Below are positions 18,085-27,590 of a stretch of 64,000 nt of DNA, piece after piece (position 1 is the first letter of the stretch; every line of letters begins with the position of its first letter). Source of the DNA: Pyrococcus yayanosii CH1 (GTDB taxonomy: Archaea; Methanobacteriota_B; Thermococci; Thermococcales; Thermococcaceae). The notes below the pieces were generated by a model, which did not search any database, was not told where the DNA came from, and saw only the letters and a list, made by a program, of their open reading frames with translations. Both the position numbers and the translations under genes were made by a program. Location of the stretch: positions 372,001 through 436,000 of the forward strand of contig NC_015680.1 of the NCBI RefSeq assembly GCF_000215995.1, written 5' to 3'.

Positions 18085-21000
18085 TCCTGATAATAGCCGA
18101 GAAGCCCAACGTCGCCCGCAAGATAGCCTCGGCCCTCGCCGAAGGTAGACCTGTGAAGAAATCAATCTACGGCGTTCCCTACTACGAGCTGACAAGGGAC
18201 GGGAAAAGGCTCATAGTGGCCCCCGCAGTGGGCCATCTCTACGGCCTCGCCCCAAAGCGGGACTTCTTTGGCTATCCAATATTCGATATCGAGTGGGTGC
18301 CCGTTTACGTTGCGGAGAAAGGGAAGGAGTACGCGAAGGATTATATCAAGGCTCTTTCTGTTCTCGCGAAGAGGGCGAAAGAGTTTGTCGTGGCCACGGA
18401 TTACGATACGGAGGGCGAGGTCATAGGCTACACCGCACTAAAATATGCCTGTGGCGTCGACCCCAGGAAAGCCAAGCGCATGAAGTTCTCTGCCCTTACA
18501 AAAAGGGATCTTCTTAAGGCGTGGTATAACCTTGAGCCGACAATAAACTTTGGAATGGCGGGGGCTGGAATAGCTCGTCACGTCCTCGACTGGTACTGGG
18601 GAGTGAACCTCTCCCGGGCGCTAACGCACGCGATCAAAAGGGCCAGCGGAAAGTGGGTAGTCCTCTCAACCGGTAGAGTTCAGGGACCGACGCTAAAGTT
18701 CCTAGTGGACAGGGAAAGGGAGATTCAGAACTTTGTGCCCAAGCCTTACTGGATCATCAAGCTCATCCTCGAGAAGAATGGGCGGAAGCTGACGGCCACG
18801 TACGAGAAGGACAAGGTCTGGGACGAGGAGGAAGCCAAGAGAATAGTTCAGGAGGCCCGGAAAGGATATGCGATCGTCGAGAACATCGATGTTAGGAGGC
18901 TCCAAAGGAATCCCCCCGTCCCCTTTGACCTTGGAACTCTACAGAGGGAAGCCTACTCGGCCTTCGGTTACTCTCCTAAGAAGACCCTCGACATAGCGCA
19001 GAGCCTGTATGAAAAAGGATACTGCCTCCATCCGGATTCCCTAATACCCACCCCGGACGGGATTAAGAAGATAGCCGAACTACCCAAAGAGGGAGAAGTG
19101 CTTGCACTCGACTTTAACCTGAAGCTTTCGAGGGCTAGATACCGCCTCCTCGAGCGTGATGCAGACGAACTTATGTACAAGGTTACCCTGGGTGACAGAA
19201 CCGAGCTTTATCTGACCGCCGACCATCCGGTGCTCGTTTGCCGTGACGATAAGCTCATTTTTGTCCCAGCGGAAGAATTGAAGGAGAGCGACCAGGTCGT
19301 TCTCGTGATTGCAAGAGAAGGCTTTAAAGGTAGAGAAAATCCGCCAACACTTCTTGACTTCCTCTTAGAAAACGCCCGCACGATGAAGGACTACATCCTG
19401 TACGACCCCGAATTCGGAAAGGATCTCAGGAGGAGGCTCAAGGAAAGGGGTTTGAAGGTTGAGGTGATGGCAGAATTCAACATACGGGAGTCAACGTATT
19501 ACAACTACCTCCGCGGCAAGATGCCCGTGCCAATCGCGAAGTTCCTGCTTGACAAAGGAGTTATTTCTCGGGAGGAACTCAGAAGTGTGTTTAGAGGCTT
19601 TGCCTACAGCACATCTCTCTCCCCAATCAGCTTCGAGTTCAGCGAGGAGTTCTGGTATCTGTACGGTTTTGTTGTCGGTAGCAGTTATACCGTAAAGAAT
19701 GGCGCATTAGTGATATCCGCAAAGGAAAGGGAAGAGGACATCGTGAGAGCCATCAGGGAGGTCGCCAATTCCCTAGGAGTGCCATTCAGGTACGATGCAA
19801 AGTATAAGCTCATAATTATCCGCAGTAAGTCCCTGACAAGGCTCTTTGAACTGCTCGGTTGCTCATATGGGAACAAGACGAGAACATTTAGAATCCAGGG
19901 TATTGTTGTATCAAGACCTGGGTGGATAGCGGCTTTCCTTGCAGGCTACTGTGACGCTGATGCCCATATAAGAGTTAAGCCCACTGGAAGCAGAAAGTCG
20001 CTCTCGCCCCAGATAGTGCTGACGTCGAAGAACAAGGAAGTAATCTATACCATCAAGCTGATGTGGCAGCTCTTGGGTGTCAGGACTTATCTGCTGGAGA
20101 AAAAAGATAAAAACGGAGTCGTGTACGAGTTGAAAGTTTATCCCAAAGATGTTCCCAGGTTTTACGAAGTTCTGAGGAGCTTTCTCATAGTCAAGCGGAA
20201 AGACCTCGAAAGGGTTATTGAAATAGTGGCAGGTAAGCGTGCGATAAACATCGAGGAAACAGCCATTCCCCTGACCGATGAAGACCTGAGGAGAATCGCC
20301 ACGGGAGACGTTTACCTTCTGAAGGTAAATGGCATTGAGAAGTTCCGCTACCGTGGTAAGGTGTATGACCTCGTTGTGGAAGACTATCACAACTTCATCG
20401 CCAACGGCGTTGTTGTTCACAACTGCTCATATCCAAGAACCTCGTCCCAGAAACTTCCAAAGAACCTCAACTTCGGGGCTATCCTTCAGGGGCTCTCCAA
20501 GCTTCCCGAATACAGGCCCTTCGCCCACATGCTTCTTGGCAAGGAAGTCTTGAAGCCCGTGGAGGGCAAGAAGGAAGATCCCGCTCATCCGGCTATATAC
20601 CCCACGGGTGAGGTGCCAAAGCCGGGGGAGCTGACGAAGGATGAGCAGAACCTCTACGACCTGATAGTGCGCAGGTTCTTGGCCCTCTTTATGGAGCCGG
20701 CTGTGAGGGAGAGCGTGAAGGTTACGATTAAGGCAGGTTCCCACCGCTTCATCCTGAGCGGTGCCAGGACCGTTAAGGAGGGTTGGCTGAGGGTTTACGG
20801 AAAGTACGTCAAGTTCGATGAGGTTCTCTTGCCGGGTTTCAGGAGAGGCGAGCCTGTTAGGGTCCTTCAGGTGAAGAGGGAGAAGAAGAAGACTAAACCG
20901 CCCGCCCGCTACTCACCTGCGGCTGTGATTAAGAAGATGGAGGACCTCGGCCTCGGAACCAAGGCTACGAGAGCCCAGATACTTGAAACTCTCTACCAGA

Positions 21001-21551
21001 GGGGCTATATAGAGGGGAAGAAGAGCATCAAGGTGACGCCCCTCGGCATGAAGGTAGTGGAGACCCTGGAGAAACACGTGCCCGAAATAGTGAGCGTCGA
21101 GCTTACGAGGGAGTTCGAGGAAAAGATGGAACTCATAATGAATGGCAAGCTCACGAAGGAGGCCGTTATAGAGGAGGCGAAGGAGCGGCTGCTGAAAATC
21201 CTGGAGGAGTTCAAGAGGAAGGAGCTGGAGATAGGCAGGGAGCTCGCCAAAATAGTTATAGGAGAAGACCTCGTGGAGGATAAGAGAGAGGACATCGTCG
21301 TGGTGGGCAAGTGCCCCAAGTGCGGCGGCGACCTCGTCGTGAAGTATAACAGGAAGACTGGAAAGAGGTTCGTCGGATGCTCCAACTGGCCGAAGTGCGA
21401 TGTTACCTATCCTATACTCCAGCGGGGCGAGATAATCCCGACGAATAAGACCTGCTGTGACGGCACTCCCATCGTTATAATCAGGGAGGAGGACGGGAGA
21501 GAGTATGAGATATGCCTTGATATAAGGTGCAGGAAGGGGAAGGGGAGGTGA
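18081..21551 (+). CDS. topA: DNA topoisomerase I (type IA) precursor with intein
   Basis: 1156-residue precursor; 689 residues after removal of the intein at 315-781. The N-terminal Toprim domain has [13 protein letters not shown] and [13 protein letters not shown] with its acidic metal ligands. The catalytic tyrosine is Y784 in CSYPRTSSQ (residue 317 after splicing). Two C-terminal zinc sites are [13 protein letters not shown] and a CC..C..C set. There is no helicase part, so this is not reverse gyrase. It relaxes negative supercoils by cutting one strand. The ATG overlaps the DUF460 stop. Confidence 0.96.
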   Translation: MILIIAEKPNVARKIASALAEGRPVKKSIYGVPYYELTRDGKRLIVAPAVGHLYGLAPKRDFFGYPIFDIEWVPVYVAEKGKEYAKDYIKALSVLAKRAKEFVVATDYDTEGEVIGYTALKYACGVDPRKAKRMKFSALTKRDLLKAWYNLEPTINFGMAGAGIARHVLDWYWGVNLSRALTHAIKRASGKWVVLSTGRVQGPTLKFLVDREREIQNFVPKPYWIIKLILEKNGRKLTATYEKDKVWDEEEAKRIVQEARKGYAIVENIDVRRLQRNPPVPFDLGTLQREAYSAFGYSPKKTLDIAQSLYEKGYCLHPDSLIPTPDGIKKIAELPKEGEVLALDFNLKLSRARYRLLERDADELMYKVTLGDRTELYLTADHPVLVCRDDKLIFVPAEELKESDQVVLVIAREGFKGRENPPTLLDFLLENARTMKDYILYDPEFGKDLRRRLKERGLKVEVMAEFNIRESTYYNYLRGKMPVPIAKFLLDKGVISREELRSVFRGFAYSTSLSPISFEFSEEFWYLYGFVVGSSYTVKNGALVISAKEREEDIVRAIREVANSLGVPFRYDAKYKLIIIRSKSLTRLFELLGCSYGNKTRTFRIQGIVVSRPGWIAAFLAGYCDADAHIRVKPTGSRKSLSPQIVLTSKNKEVIYTIKLMWQLLGVRTYLLEKKDKNGVVYELKVYPKDVPRFYEVLRSFLIVKRKDLERVIEIVAGKRAINIEETAIPLTDEDLRRIATGDVYLLKVNGIEKFRYRGKVYDLVVEDYHNFIANGVVVHNCSYPRTSSQKLPKNLNFGAILQGLSKLPEYRPFAHMLLGKEVLKPVEGKKEDPAHPAIYPTGEVPKPGELTKDEQNLYDLIVRRFLALFMEPAVRESVKVTIKAGSHRFILSGARTVKEGWLRVYGKYVKFDEVLLPGFRRGEPVRVLQVKREKKKTKPPARYSPAAVIKKMEDLGLGTKATRAQILETLYQRGYIEGKKSIKVTPLGMKVVETLEKHVPEIVSVELTREFEEKMELIMNGKLTKEAVIEEAKERLLKILEEFKRKELEIGRELAKIVIGEDLVEDKREDIVVVGKCPKCGGDLVVKYNRKTGKRFVGCSNWPKCDVTYPILQRGEIIPTNKTCCDGTPIVIIREEDGREYEICLDIRCRKGKGR
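19023..20423 (+). other. Intein in TopA (467 residues, LAGLIDADG type)
   Basis: Starts with Cys ([13 protein letters not shown], block A), has TADHPVLV (block B with the TxxH motif), and ends [20 protein letters not shown] before extein Cys782, the complete splicing set. Endonuclease motifs are [12 protein letters not shown] and [14 protein letters not shown]. The second keeps its acidic residue; the first has Ser where the catalytic Asp is expected, so homing cleavage is probably weak or lost. Insertion is two residues before the catalytic tyrosine, so unspliced protein cannot work. Confidence 0.95.
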
Positions 21552-21555
21552 TTTT

Positions 21556-22341
21556 GTGTCCCTTGAGGAGCTCTACCGTTATCTGAGATGGAGGATGGAC
21601 CCTGAGGATGAAAGGGCTGTGGAGAGGTTCCGGCGGATAGTGAAGTTCTTTGAGTCCTTGCCGGACCTTCCGGGGGGTGGCAGGGTCCTGGACATCTGCG
21701 CTGGCACCGGAATAGCGGGGGCCGCTGTTGCGAAGGCCACGGGTGCGAAGCTTCTTACGGTGCTGGACGCCAGAAGGGAAGACCTTGAAAAAGTGAGCGC
21801 CTGGGTGGACATCGCGGAGATAGGGCCGGATGTTAGAAAGGTCATCGGGGATGCCCGGAACGTTGCAGAGCTCGTGGGGAAGCATGACATCGCAGTTCTC
21901 TGGGGTCTCACGATGCCTCATTTTGATCCCTTCGATGCCGTAAAGCTCTTCGCGGGCGTCGCCTCCATTCTCTCAGATAATGGTGTCTTCCTCATCGAGG
22001 AAACTGACAGGGTATACGGTATCCTCTATCGCATCGGCTACAAGGACATGCTGATAGAGGCAAAGGGAGGGGACTACACGCTAATCTCGCTTCATGAGGG
22101 CTATAACATTATGAGGGGAATGTTCAGGCGGACATATTACAAGCTTCCGGGCTTTGATAAGGTTGCGGAGCAGGAGTTCAGGCTCTGGGACATAGCTTCA
22201 CAGCTGGCCATCGGGAGCGTGTTCTTCAGAGAATGGAGACTTATAGGCAGGGAAGAGCACGGAGTTGTTGGCGTTTCGGATGTGCTATACTTCAGGGGGC
22301 CGAGAAAGGACGTTGCAAAGGCTGTGCTCGGAGACAAATGA
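21556..22341 (+). CDS. Class I SAM-dependent methyltransferase
   Basis: 261 residues starting at GTG 21556 after GGAGGTG, four bases past the topA stop. Motif I is VLDICAGTGIAGAAVAK at about residue 44; motif II LLTVLDAR; motif IV region VLWGLTMPHFDPFDA; post-motif GVFLIEETDRVYGI. The second half (IMRGMFRRTYYKLPGF onward) is the substrate side and gives no clear hint to the acceptor. Likely the last gene of the DUF460-topA operon. Substrate unknown. Confidence 0.85.
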   Translation: MSLEELYRYLRWRMDPEDERAVERFRRIVKFFESLPDLPGGGRVLDICAGTGIAGAAVAKATGAKLLTVLDARREDLEKVSAWVDIAEIGPDVRKVIGDARNVAELVGKHDIAVLWGLTMPHFDPFDAVKLFAGVASILSDNGVFLIEETDRVYGILYRIGYKDMLIEAKGGDYTLISLHEGYNIMRGMFRRTYYKLPGFDKVAEQEFRLWDIASQLAIGSVFFREWRLIGREEHGVVGVSDVLYFRGPRKDVAKAVLGDK

Positions 22342-22348
22342 CGTGGGC

Positions 22349-22426
22349 TGGCGGGCCGGGCGGGATTTGAACCCGCGACCTCCGGCTCCGGAGGCCGGCG
22401 TTCTATCCTGGCTAAACTACCGGCCC
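22349..22426 (-). tRNA. tRNA-Arg (anticodon CCG)
   Basis: On the minus strand the acceptor strands GGGCCGG (22426-22420) and CCGGCCC (22359-22353) pair, followed by discriminator G and encoded CCA (22351-22349). The anticodon stem CCGGC/GCCGG holds loop CTCCGGA, reading CGG arginine codons. T arm GCGGG-TTCAAAT-CCCGC. It ends 7 bp after the convergent methyltransferase stop. Confidence 0.95.
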
Positions 22427-22512
22427 TCCCGGGAAGTACTCTGGTCTTCCTCTTAAAACGCTTTTGCCATACCCCTATAAAGGTGGTGTTCCTCACTATC
22501 ATGGGTGGTCTC

Positions 22513-23310
22513 ATGGTTAGGGTGGCCATTATAGGAGGTTCCGGCGTCTATGGATTCCCCGTAGAAGAGCCGAAGGATGTGACTGTGGAAACCCCCTACG
22601 GGCCCGTTAAGCTCAGGGTCGGGCTTTTGGACGGGGAAGAAGTTGCTTTCCTCGCAAGGCATGGCGAGGGGCACAGCGTTCCTCCCCACAAGATTAACTA
22701 TCGGGCCAACATCTGGGCACTCCACGAGCTGGGCGTGGAAAGAATAATAGCAACGTCGGCGGTGGGTTCAATGAACCCTGAAATGAAACCAGGGGACTTC
22801 GTAATTCTCGACCAGCTCATGGACTTCACAGTTTCAAGACCGAGAACCTTCTACGATGGGGAGGAAAGTCCGCATGAGTGGAAGTTCGTTGCCCACGTTG
22901 ACTTCACGGAGCCTTACTGCCCCGAGATAAGGGAGGCTCTAATAAGGGCGGCAAGGGAGCTGGGCTTGTCTTATCACCCACGGGGGACCTACGTCTGCAC
23001 GGAAGGCCCACGCTTTGAGACGAGAGCAGAGATAAGGGCCTACCGCATTTTGGGTGGTGACGTCGTGGGCATGACCCAATGTCCCGAGGCTGTTCTCGCG
23101 AGGGAGCTGGAGATGTGTTACGCCTCCGTAGCCATAGTGACAAACTTCGCGGCCGGCATGAGCGGCAGGAAGCTGACCCACACCGAGGTCGTGGAACTGA
23201 TGGGGAAGAAGGGGGAAGAGATAGTTCGCCTCATAACGAGAGCCATATCTTACATACCGAAGGAGAGAGGGTGTCCCTGCAAGGATGCCCTCAAGGGTGC
23301 CACCGGGTAA
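22513..23310 (+). CDS. mtnP: S-methyl-5'-thioadenosine phosphorylase
   Basis: 265 residues from ATG 22513 behind GGTGGTCTC; an ATG at 22501 lies inside the site. IIGGSGVYGF is the phosphate loop, FLARHGEGHSVPPHKINYRAN the family signature region, and VVGMTQCPEAVLARE the purine/ribose region. The C-terminus carries CPCKDALKGA, the disulphide CxC of thermophilic archaeal MTAPs. It splits methylthioadenosine from polyamine synthesis into adenine and methylthioribose-1-phosphate. A purine permease gene follows. Confidence 0.95.
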   Translation: MVRVAIIGGSGVYGFPVEEPKDVTVETPYGPVKLRVGLLDGEEVAFLARHGEGHSVPPHKINYRANIWALHELGVERIIATSAVGSMNPEMKPGDFVILDQLMDFTVSRPRTFYDGEESPHEWKFVAHVDFTEPYCPEIREALIRAARELGLSYHPRGTYVCTEGPRFETRAEIRAYRILGGDVVGMTQCPEAVLARELEMCYASVAIVTNFAAGMSGRKLTHTEVVELMGKKGEEIVRLITRAISYIPKERGCPCKDALKGATG

Positions 23311-23314
23311 ATCC

Positions 23315-23365
23315 ATTGACATTTTTTTGTCTAATAAACCTTAAAAATGCCCGAGCAATTGACAT
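23315..23365 (+). promoter_or_regulatory. Promoter region of purine permease with repeated ATTGACAT
   Basis: ATTGACAT occurs at 23315-23322 and 23358-23365, on either side of a TATA-like AACCTTAAAAATG. The first copy overlaps a perfect inverted repeat GACA-N6-TGTC (23318-23331). The arrangement looks like a repressor site around the core promoter. The regulator is not identified. Confidence 0.4.
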
Positions 23366-23389
23366 GACAAAAGCTAAGGAGGTGCAGGA

Positions 23390-24703
23390 ATGGGATGGTT
23401 TGAGAAGTATTTCGAGTTCGAGAAGTATGGCACTGACATGAAGACAGAGATCTTAGCCGGTGTAACAACTTTCATGACTATGGCGTACATTCTCTTCGTG
23501 AACCCGGAGATACTCAGCACCGCCATGGGTCCCGAGGCTAGGGAGGCCCTTGTAGCTGTCACGGCCCTTGCGGCGGGCTTCTCGACGATAATGATGGGTA
23601 TTTACGCCAAAAAGCCCTTTGCCCTTGCGCCAGGAATGGGTCTAAACGCATACTTCGCCTTCACGGTTGCGCCTAAGTTTGGGTGGCAGGTGGCCCTTGC
23701 GGCCGTCTTCGTCGAGGGCATAATCTTCATAATCCTCTCCTTGACGAAAGTCAGGAGTGCCATAATCCACGCCATACCCCTCAGCCAGAAGTACGCTATC
23801 GGAGCAGGCATAGGCCTCTTTCTGACCCTCATAGGGCTCTCGAATGTTGGGGTCATCACGAGTGGGCCAACTATACTGGCCCTCAATGCCGGTAACCTCG
23901 CCACCAAGCCGGTGCTCCTCTTCTTCTTCGGGCTGTTCTTCGCCGCCGTCCTTATTGCACTCCGAATCAAAGGAGCTCTCTTGATATCAATACTCGTCAC
24001 CAGCATCTTGGGATGGTTAACGGGAGCTGCCCCCTGGCCTGAGAAGCTCTTCTCCTGGCCCGACATAAGCTACACCTTCCTGAAGCTTGACCTCCAGGGA
24101 CTCCTCAACGTCGGTGCTTTCGGTGCTATCTTCGCGTTCTTCATGGTCGACTTCTTCGACACCCTAGGAACCGTCACGGGTCTTAGTGCCAAGGCCGGGT
24201 TCCTGACTAAGGAAGGCAAGATACCCGACGCCGACAAAGTCCTCCTCACGGACGCCGTTGGTACAACAATGGGTGCTCTCCTTGGAACATCCACCGTGAC
24301 CACATACATCGAGAGCGCCGCTGGCATTGAGGAGGGTGGAAGAACGGGCATGACTGCCCTCGTGACGGGCTTCCTGTTTCTCGCGCTCGGCCTCTTCATA
24401 GGGCCGCTTGCCGGCTCCATTCCGGGCTTTGCTACCGCACCGGCCCTCGTCATCGTCGGTTACTACATGCTCAGTGCCATAAAAGAGGTTGACTTCACAG
24501 ACCCGACGGAGGCCATTCCGGCCTTCCTCGTCCTCATAACGATACCCTTTACGTACTCAATAGCCGACGGAATAGGCATGGGCTTCATAAGCTACACGAT
24601 AATCAAGGTCTTCAGCGGCCGCTGGAAGGAGGTCCATCCGCTAATGTACATACTGGCCATCATCTTCGTCCTCTACTTCGCTTACCTTGGCGGCCTCTTC
24701 TGA
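23390..24703 (+). CDS. NCS2 family purine/pyrimidine permease (AzgA/PbuG-like)
   Basis: 437 residues with about twelve membrane helices. FALAPGMGLNAYFAFTV is the signature of the AzgA-like branch of NCS2, and DFFDTLGTVTGLSAKAGF and STVTTYIESAAGIEEGGRTG are its conserved substrate-site loops. It should take up adenine, guanine or hypoxanthine with protons. Next to mtnP, a role in purine salvage is natural. The last 63 bp overlap the 3' end of the convergent DtxR gene. Confidence 0.92.
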   Translation: MGWFEKYFEFEKYGTDMKTEILAGVTTFMTMAYILFVNPEILSTAMGPEAREALVAVTALAAGFSTIMMGIYAKKPFALAPGMGLNAYFAFTVAPKFGWQVALAAVFVEGIIFIILSLTKVRSAIIHAIPLSQKYAIGAGIGLFLTLIGLSNVGVITSGPTILALNAGNLATKPVLLFFFGLFFAAVLIALRIKGALLISILVTSILGWLTGAAPWPEKLFSWPDISYTFLKLDLQGLLNVGAFGAIFAFFMVDFFDTLGTVTGLSAKAGFLTKEGKIPDADKVLLTDAVGTTMGALLGTSTVTTYIESAAGIEEGGRTGMTALVTGFLFLALGLFIGPLAGSIPGFATAPALVIVGYYMLSAIKEVDFTDPTEAIPAFLVLITIPFTYSIADGIGMGFISYTIIKVFSGRWKEVHPLMYILAIIFVLYFAYLGGLF

Positions 24704-25117
24704 TCTATATTTTTTCAGAAACTGCTTCAGAACGTAAGGACAGTTCTCTTGGATGTATTCGATGAACTCCTTAATCCTCTGGAGGGTTATCTCGTGAACG
24801 TAGTGCTCGAACTGGCATGCGTCCTCCTCGGCGATATCCGTCGGTATTCCAAGGACGTCAGTGAAGAACTGTGTGAGGAGAAGATGCTTTAAGTGGGTTT
24901 TCTCCGCTATTCTCTTGCCCTCCTCTGTGAGGAGTATCCTGTCGTACTTCTCATATTGAACAAGTCCCTTCTGGCTAAGCTTCTTTAGGGCATCTACAAC
25001 GCTCGGAGGTCTCACTTTCAATATCTTTGCTATGTCCTTGACTCTTATCACGCCCTTGTCCTTCTGGAGAAGGTACATGACCTCGAGGTACTCTTCCTCC
25101 CTCTTTGATATTTTCAA
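24641..25117 (-). CDS. DtxR/MntR-family metal-dependent regulator
   Basis: About 158 residues. The N-terminal winged helix reads KISKREEEYLEVMYLL and VRPPSVVDALKKLSQKGLV; the dimerisation domain has the metal-site pattern EEDACQFEHYVH. No SH3-like third domain. It should sense Mn2+ or Fe2+ and repress metal uptake. A TTG start at 25117 follows AGGTGGT with good spacing; GTG at 25126 would lie inside that site. A palindrome sits just upstream. The 3' end overlaps the permease gene by 63 bp. Confidence 0.9.
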   Translation of the reverse strand: MKISKREEEYLEVMYLLQKDKGVIRVKDIAKILKVRPPSVVDALKKLSQKGLVQYEKYDRILLTEEGKRIAEKTHLKHLLLTQFFTDVLGIPTDIAEEDACQFEHYVHEITLQRIKEFIEYIQENCPYVLKQFLKKYRSEEAAKVSEVEDEDDGQYVH

Positions 25118-25132
25118 CTCTACCACCTGGAA

Positions 25133-25146
25133 TTAGATTCACCTAA
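25133..25146. promoter_or_regulatory. Candidate DtxR-family operator (autoregulation)
   Basis: TTAG-ATTCAC-CTAA is an inverted repeat whose half TTAGGT resembles DtxR/IdeR boxes. It lies 16-30 bp upstream of the TTG start of the divergently read metal regulator, where a bound protein would block its transcription. Confidence 0.4.
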
Positions 25147-25205
25147 CCAATTTAATTGCTTTTTGGTGAGGAAAGCTCTAAAATTCAGGCCCCTAACTGG
25201 ATACG

Positions 25206-26690
25206 ATGGACGAGGTGCTGGACCTGCTCAGGGCGGTGAAAGTATTTCCTCGGCTGAACCCCAGAAGGAGGGTTCAGAAGTTCTTCGAAGAGCTTAGGGG
25301 AGACTATGTTCAAATATATGGATTCTTGCTCCTAAGGAGACCTCCCTGCCCTGGCCAAGAGGATATCGAGTACCTTATCTCTCCCCTCTCCCCGGGCGAG
25401 CTCGAAAGATCAGATTTCAGGGGCTACGCCGTCGTGAGGATAGGCAGCAAAACAATCATTAAGGGACTTCTGAAGAGCGGGCACTATGTGATCGTGAGGG
25501 GAAGGGTAGAGCCGTATCCCTGCGGCAATATGAGGGTCATAGTGGCGGAGGAGATAGCTCCGGCGGATTATGCCCATTACTGGGCTCTCGAAGAATATGC
25601 TCTGTCCAAGGGTGAGATCGAGGATCTCATATCGAGAACCTTCTACGCGACGAGGCAAGTGGAAGAAGCCCTCACGTACTCTCTTTTCGGCGGGCCGGAG
25701 ATATTGGGGAACCCCCTAGGATGGAGGGAGGGATTCACATTTTCTGTCCTCAAGGACGATGAAAGGGTAGTGAAGTCCATTCACGAGTTCACGAGTCGCT
25801 TCCTCGCCCTCCTTCCCAGGGAGCTTAGGTTGGAGAAAGCTGGGAAGTGGAAGATAGAAGACGAGGGCCTTGGTTTAGATTTCACGCTCTTCGACCCGAA
25901 CACTTCCCTGAAATACTACTCTCCCACTCCTAACCTCCTGAGGAGGGCTATCCCCGTTCCAAAGTGGGCTATGAACATTTTCGCTCGAAAGGCTGCGATT
26001 TTCCTAATCTCTAAGCTTGCAAGGCCGAGTCCAAGGGATTACCTCGCTTCCCTTTCCGAGACACCCTTCATACTCAACGAGCCGGTTGCCTTCGAAATGC
26101 ATGAGCTCGAGGAGCTCTGGCCTAACCTGGTGGCGACGATATTTATGGGCCGGGTGAAAATTGGGACACTTAATCCACTCAGAGAGGAAGTTGAGGAGTT
26201 CAGAAAAGCCTTCGAGAGGTGGCTTTGGAGAAATAGGGAGGAGTATGGGGAGATATTGGATGCCCTGCTCGTCAAGAACAGCCTTCTTGACGTTGGGCGG
26301 AGGTACGTCCTTTCCCTTCACGTCCTCGGTTCAATGAGTCGGATAGAGGGAAGGCTCAGGGGGGCCTTTGTAAGGAGGGTGCTGGCGATAGAACAGGAAA
26401 TTCTCGATACGTGGATCAACGAGGTTCCAAGAGAAGAGCTTATATCACTTCTCAGGGACCACAGAAGATACGTTGGCGAAGATAGAAGGGCCTCGATAGC
26501 CCTTAGGGTGTTCCTCGACCTTGAAGCGACGTCAGTTGATGGAACCGTGACCAGAGAAGAGTTCGTAGAGGCTCTTTTGGAGAGGGGCTTATCCAAGGAG
26601 GATGCTGAGATTCTAATCGAGAGGCTCAAGGCTGACGGCTACATATACGAGCCAATCCTAGGAAGGCTCAGGATGGTGAGGCCAGAATGA
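25206..26690 (+). CDS. Conserved protein with C-terminal winged helix (MCM-like end)
   Basis: 494 residues, no family recognised with certainty. Residues about 25-125 are beta-rich (YVQIYGFLLLRRPPCPG, YAVVRIGSKTIIKGLLKSGHYVIVRGRV), compatible with an OB fold. A long helical middle follows. The last 50 residues (VTREEFVEALLERGLSKEDA, then YIYEPILGRLRMV) resemble the winged helix that ends MCM helicases. No Walker motifs. The stop overlaps the ATG of rnp4 (ATGA), so it is co-expressed with an RNase P subunit. A nucleic-acid role is inferred. Confidence 0.7.
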   Translation: MDEVLDLLRAVKVFPRLNPRRRVQKFFEELRGDYVQIYGFLLLRRPPCPGQEDIEYLISPLSPGELERSDFRGYAVVRIGSKTIIKGLLKSGHYVIVRGRVEPYPCGNMRVIVAEEIAPADYAHYWALEEYALSKGEIEDLISRTFYATRQVEEALTYSLFGGPEILGNPLGWREGFTFSVLKDDERVVKSIHEFTSRFLALLPRELRLEKAGKWKIEDEGLGLDFTLFDPNTSLKYYSPTPNLLRRAIPVPKWAMNIFARKAAIFLISKLARPSPRDYLASLSETPFILNEPVAFEMHELEELWPNLVATIFMGRVKIGTLNPLREEVEEFRKAFERWLWRNREEYGEILDALLVKNSLLDVGRRYVLSLHVLGSMSRIEGRLRGAFVRRVLAIEQEILDTWINEVPREELISLLRDHRRYVGEDRRASIALRVFLDLEATSVDGTVTREEFVEALLERGLSKEDAEILIERLKADGYIYEPILGRLRMVRPE

Positions 26691-27055
26691 GGAGGGACTG
26701 GGAAAAGAGGGAGAAAAAAAGGATAGCTCTTGAGAGAATAGAAACGCTGTTCACAATGGCCGAACGGGTTTTTCCCTATGACAGGGAGCTAGCGAGAAGG
26801 TACGTGGAGATAGCGCTCGCGGTTCAGCAGAAGGCGAAGGTTAGGATGCCCAGAAAGTGGAAGAGAAGGTACTGTAAGAGGTGTCATGCCTTCCTCGTTC
26901 CCGGCATCAACGCTCGAGTAAGGCTCAGGGAAAGACGAATGCCCCACGTTGTGATAACATGTCTGGAGTGTGGTCATATGATGCGTTATCCCTATTTAAG
27001 GGAGCAGAAGGCCAGGAGGAGACAACGGCAGGAAGAAGGTAGGCGAAAAACTTAA
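26687..27055 (+). CDS. rnp4: Ribonuclease P protein component 4 (Rpp21)
   Basis: 122 residues. Two basic N-terminal helices precede a zinc ribbon YCKRCHAFL..CLECGH with four cysteines, and a very basic C-terminal tail (EQKARRRQRQEEGRR). It binds RNase P RNA with Rpp29 and helps cleave tRNA 5' leaders. The ATG overlaps the stop of the upstream gene. Confidence 0.95.
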   Translation: MRRDWEKREKKRIALERIETLFTMAERVFPYDRELARRYVEIALAVQQKAKVRMPRKWKRRYCKRCHAFLVPGINARVRLRERRMPHVVITCLECGHMMRYPYLREQKARRRQRQEEGRRKT

Positions 27056-27094
27056 AGCCCGCTTAATATATTATAGTTAACGGAGGTGAGTAAA

Positions 27095-27340
27095 ATGGTT
27101 GTGAGACTGGTGTATCCCGAAGCTCTAGTTGTCATCGAAGACGGCTTCGTGAGGATGTTCAAGGGAAAGCTCGTGGAGGCTCCTCTGGAGGAGGTGCTCA
27201 GCTACGCGATGGGTGAGGAAGCTATAATCCCGGAGGAACTGAAGGAAGTTGCTAGGGATGTCCTGGTGGCAATTGAGGCCATGAATATTGGAAGAAAGAG
27301 ATTTATGACTGTACCCAATTGGAAAAAAGTTGCTGCGTGA
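27095..27340 (+). CDS. Small conserved protein, function unknown
   Basis: 81 residues from ATG 27095, eight bases after GGAGGTGA, with a TATA-like CTTAATATATTA about 30 bp upstream. Mixed alpha/beta; an EALVVIEDGFVRMFKGKLVEA beta-rich N-terminal half and a helical C-terminal half. No cysteines, no membrane segment. I do not recognise it. It ends 4 bp before the convergent stop of the MinD-partner gene. Confidence 0.75.
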   Translation: MVVRLVYPEALVVIEDGFVRMFKGKLVEAPLEEVLSYAMGEEAIIPEELKEVARDVLVAIEAMNIGRKRFMTVPNWKKVAA

Positions 27341-27344
27341 GGGC

Positions 27345-27590
27345 TCAGAGGCCCTTTATCTCTTCTTCTAGGGATTTCTCAAGTTGTCTCTCCCACTCAG
27401 CAACATCGAACTCTGTGAGCTCTGACTCAAGGTCCTCCTTAAGGTGCATAACACGCCTCTTGAGAGCGGTCTTTGTTTCCTCATCGTAAACCACATAGTA
27501 GGGGTTCCTCTTTGCGGAGAGGTAGAGCATGGCTAGAATTACGTTGAGGACAAAGAGTATTAGGATAAGGACGTAAACCAGCCCATTCAT
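27345..27590 (-). CDS. Small single-pass membrane protein paired with MinD
   Basis: 81 residues from ATG 27590, whose first base is the last base of the MinD stop (TGATG). An N-terminal helix VYVLILILFVLNVILAMLYL spans the membrane; the rest is a charged, coiled-coil-like cytoplasmic tail (ALKRRVMHLKEDLESELTEF). A longer reading frame to 27659 lies within minD and is rejected. Tight coupling suggests a membrane partner or regulator of the MinD ATPase. No family known to me. Confidence 0.75.
   Translation of the reverse strand: MNGLVYVLILILFVLNVILAMLYLSAKRNPYYVVYDEETKTALKRRVMHLKEDLESELTEFDVAEWERQLEKSLEEEIKGL

Noticed and set aside
18081-21551. Reverse gyrase
   Set aside because: The long precursor is explained by an intein; there are no helicase motifs or N-terminal SF2 domain.
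24641-24703. Frameshift or misassembly where the permease and DtxR genes overlap by 63 bp
   Set aside because: Both frames read plausible C-termini of normal length; convergent overlaps occur repeatedly in this window.
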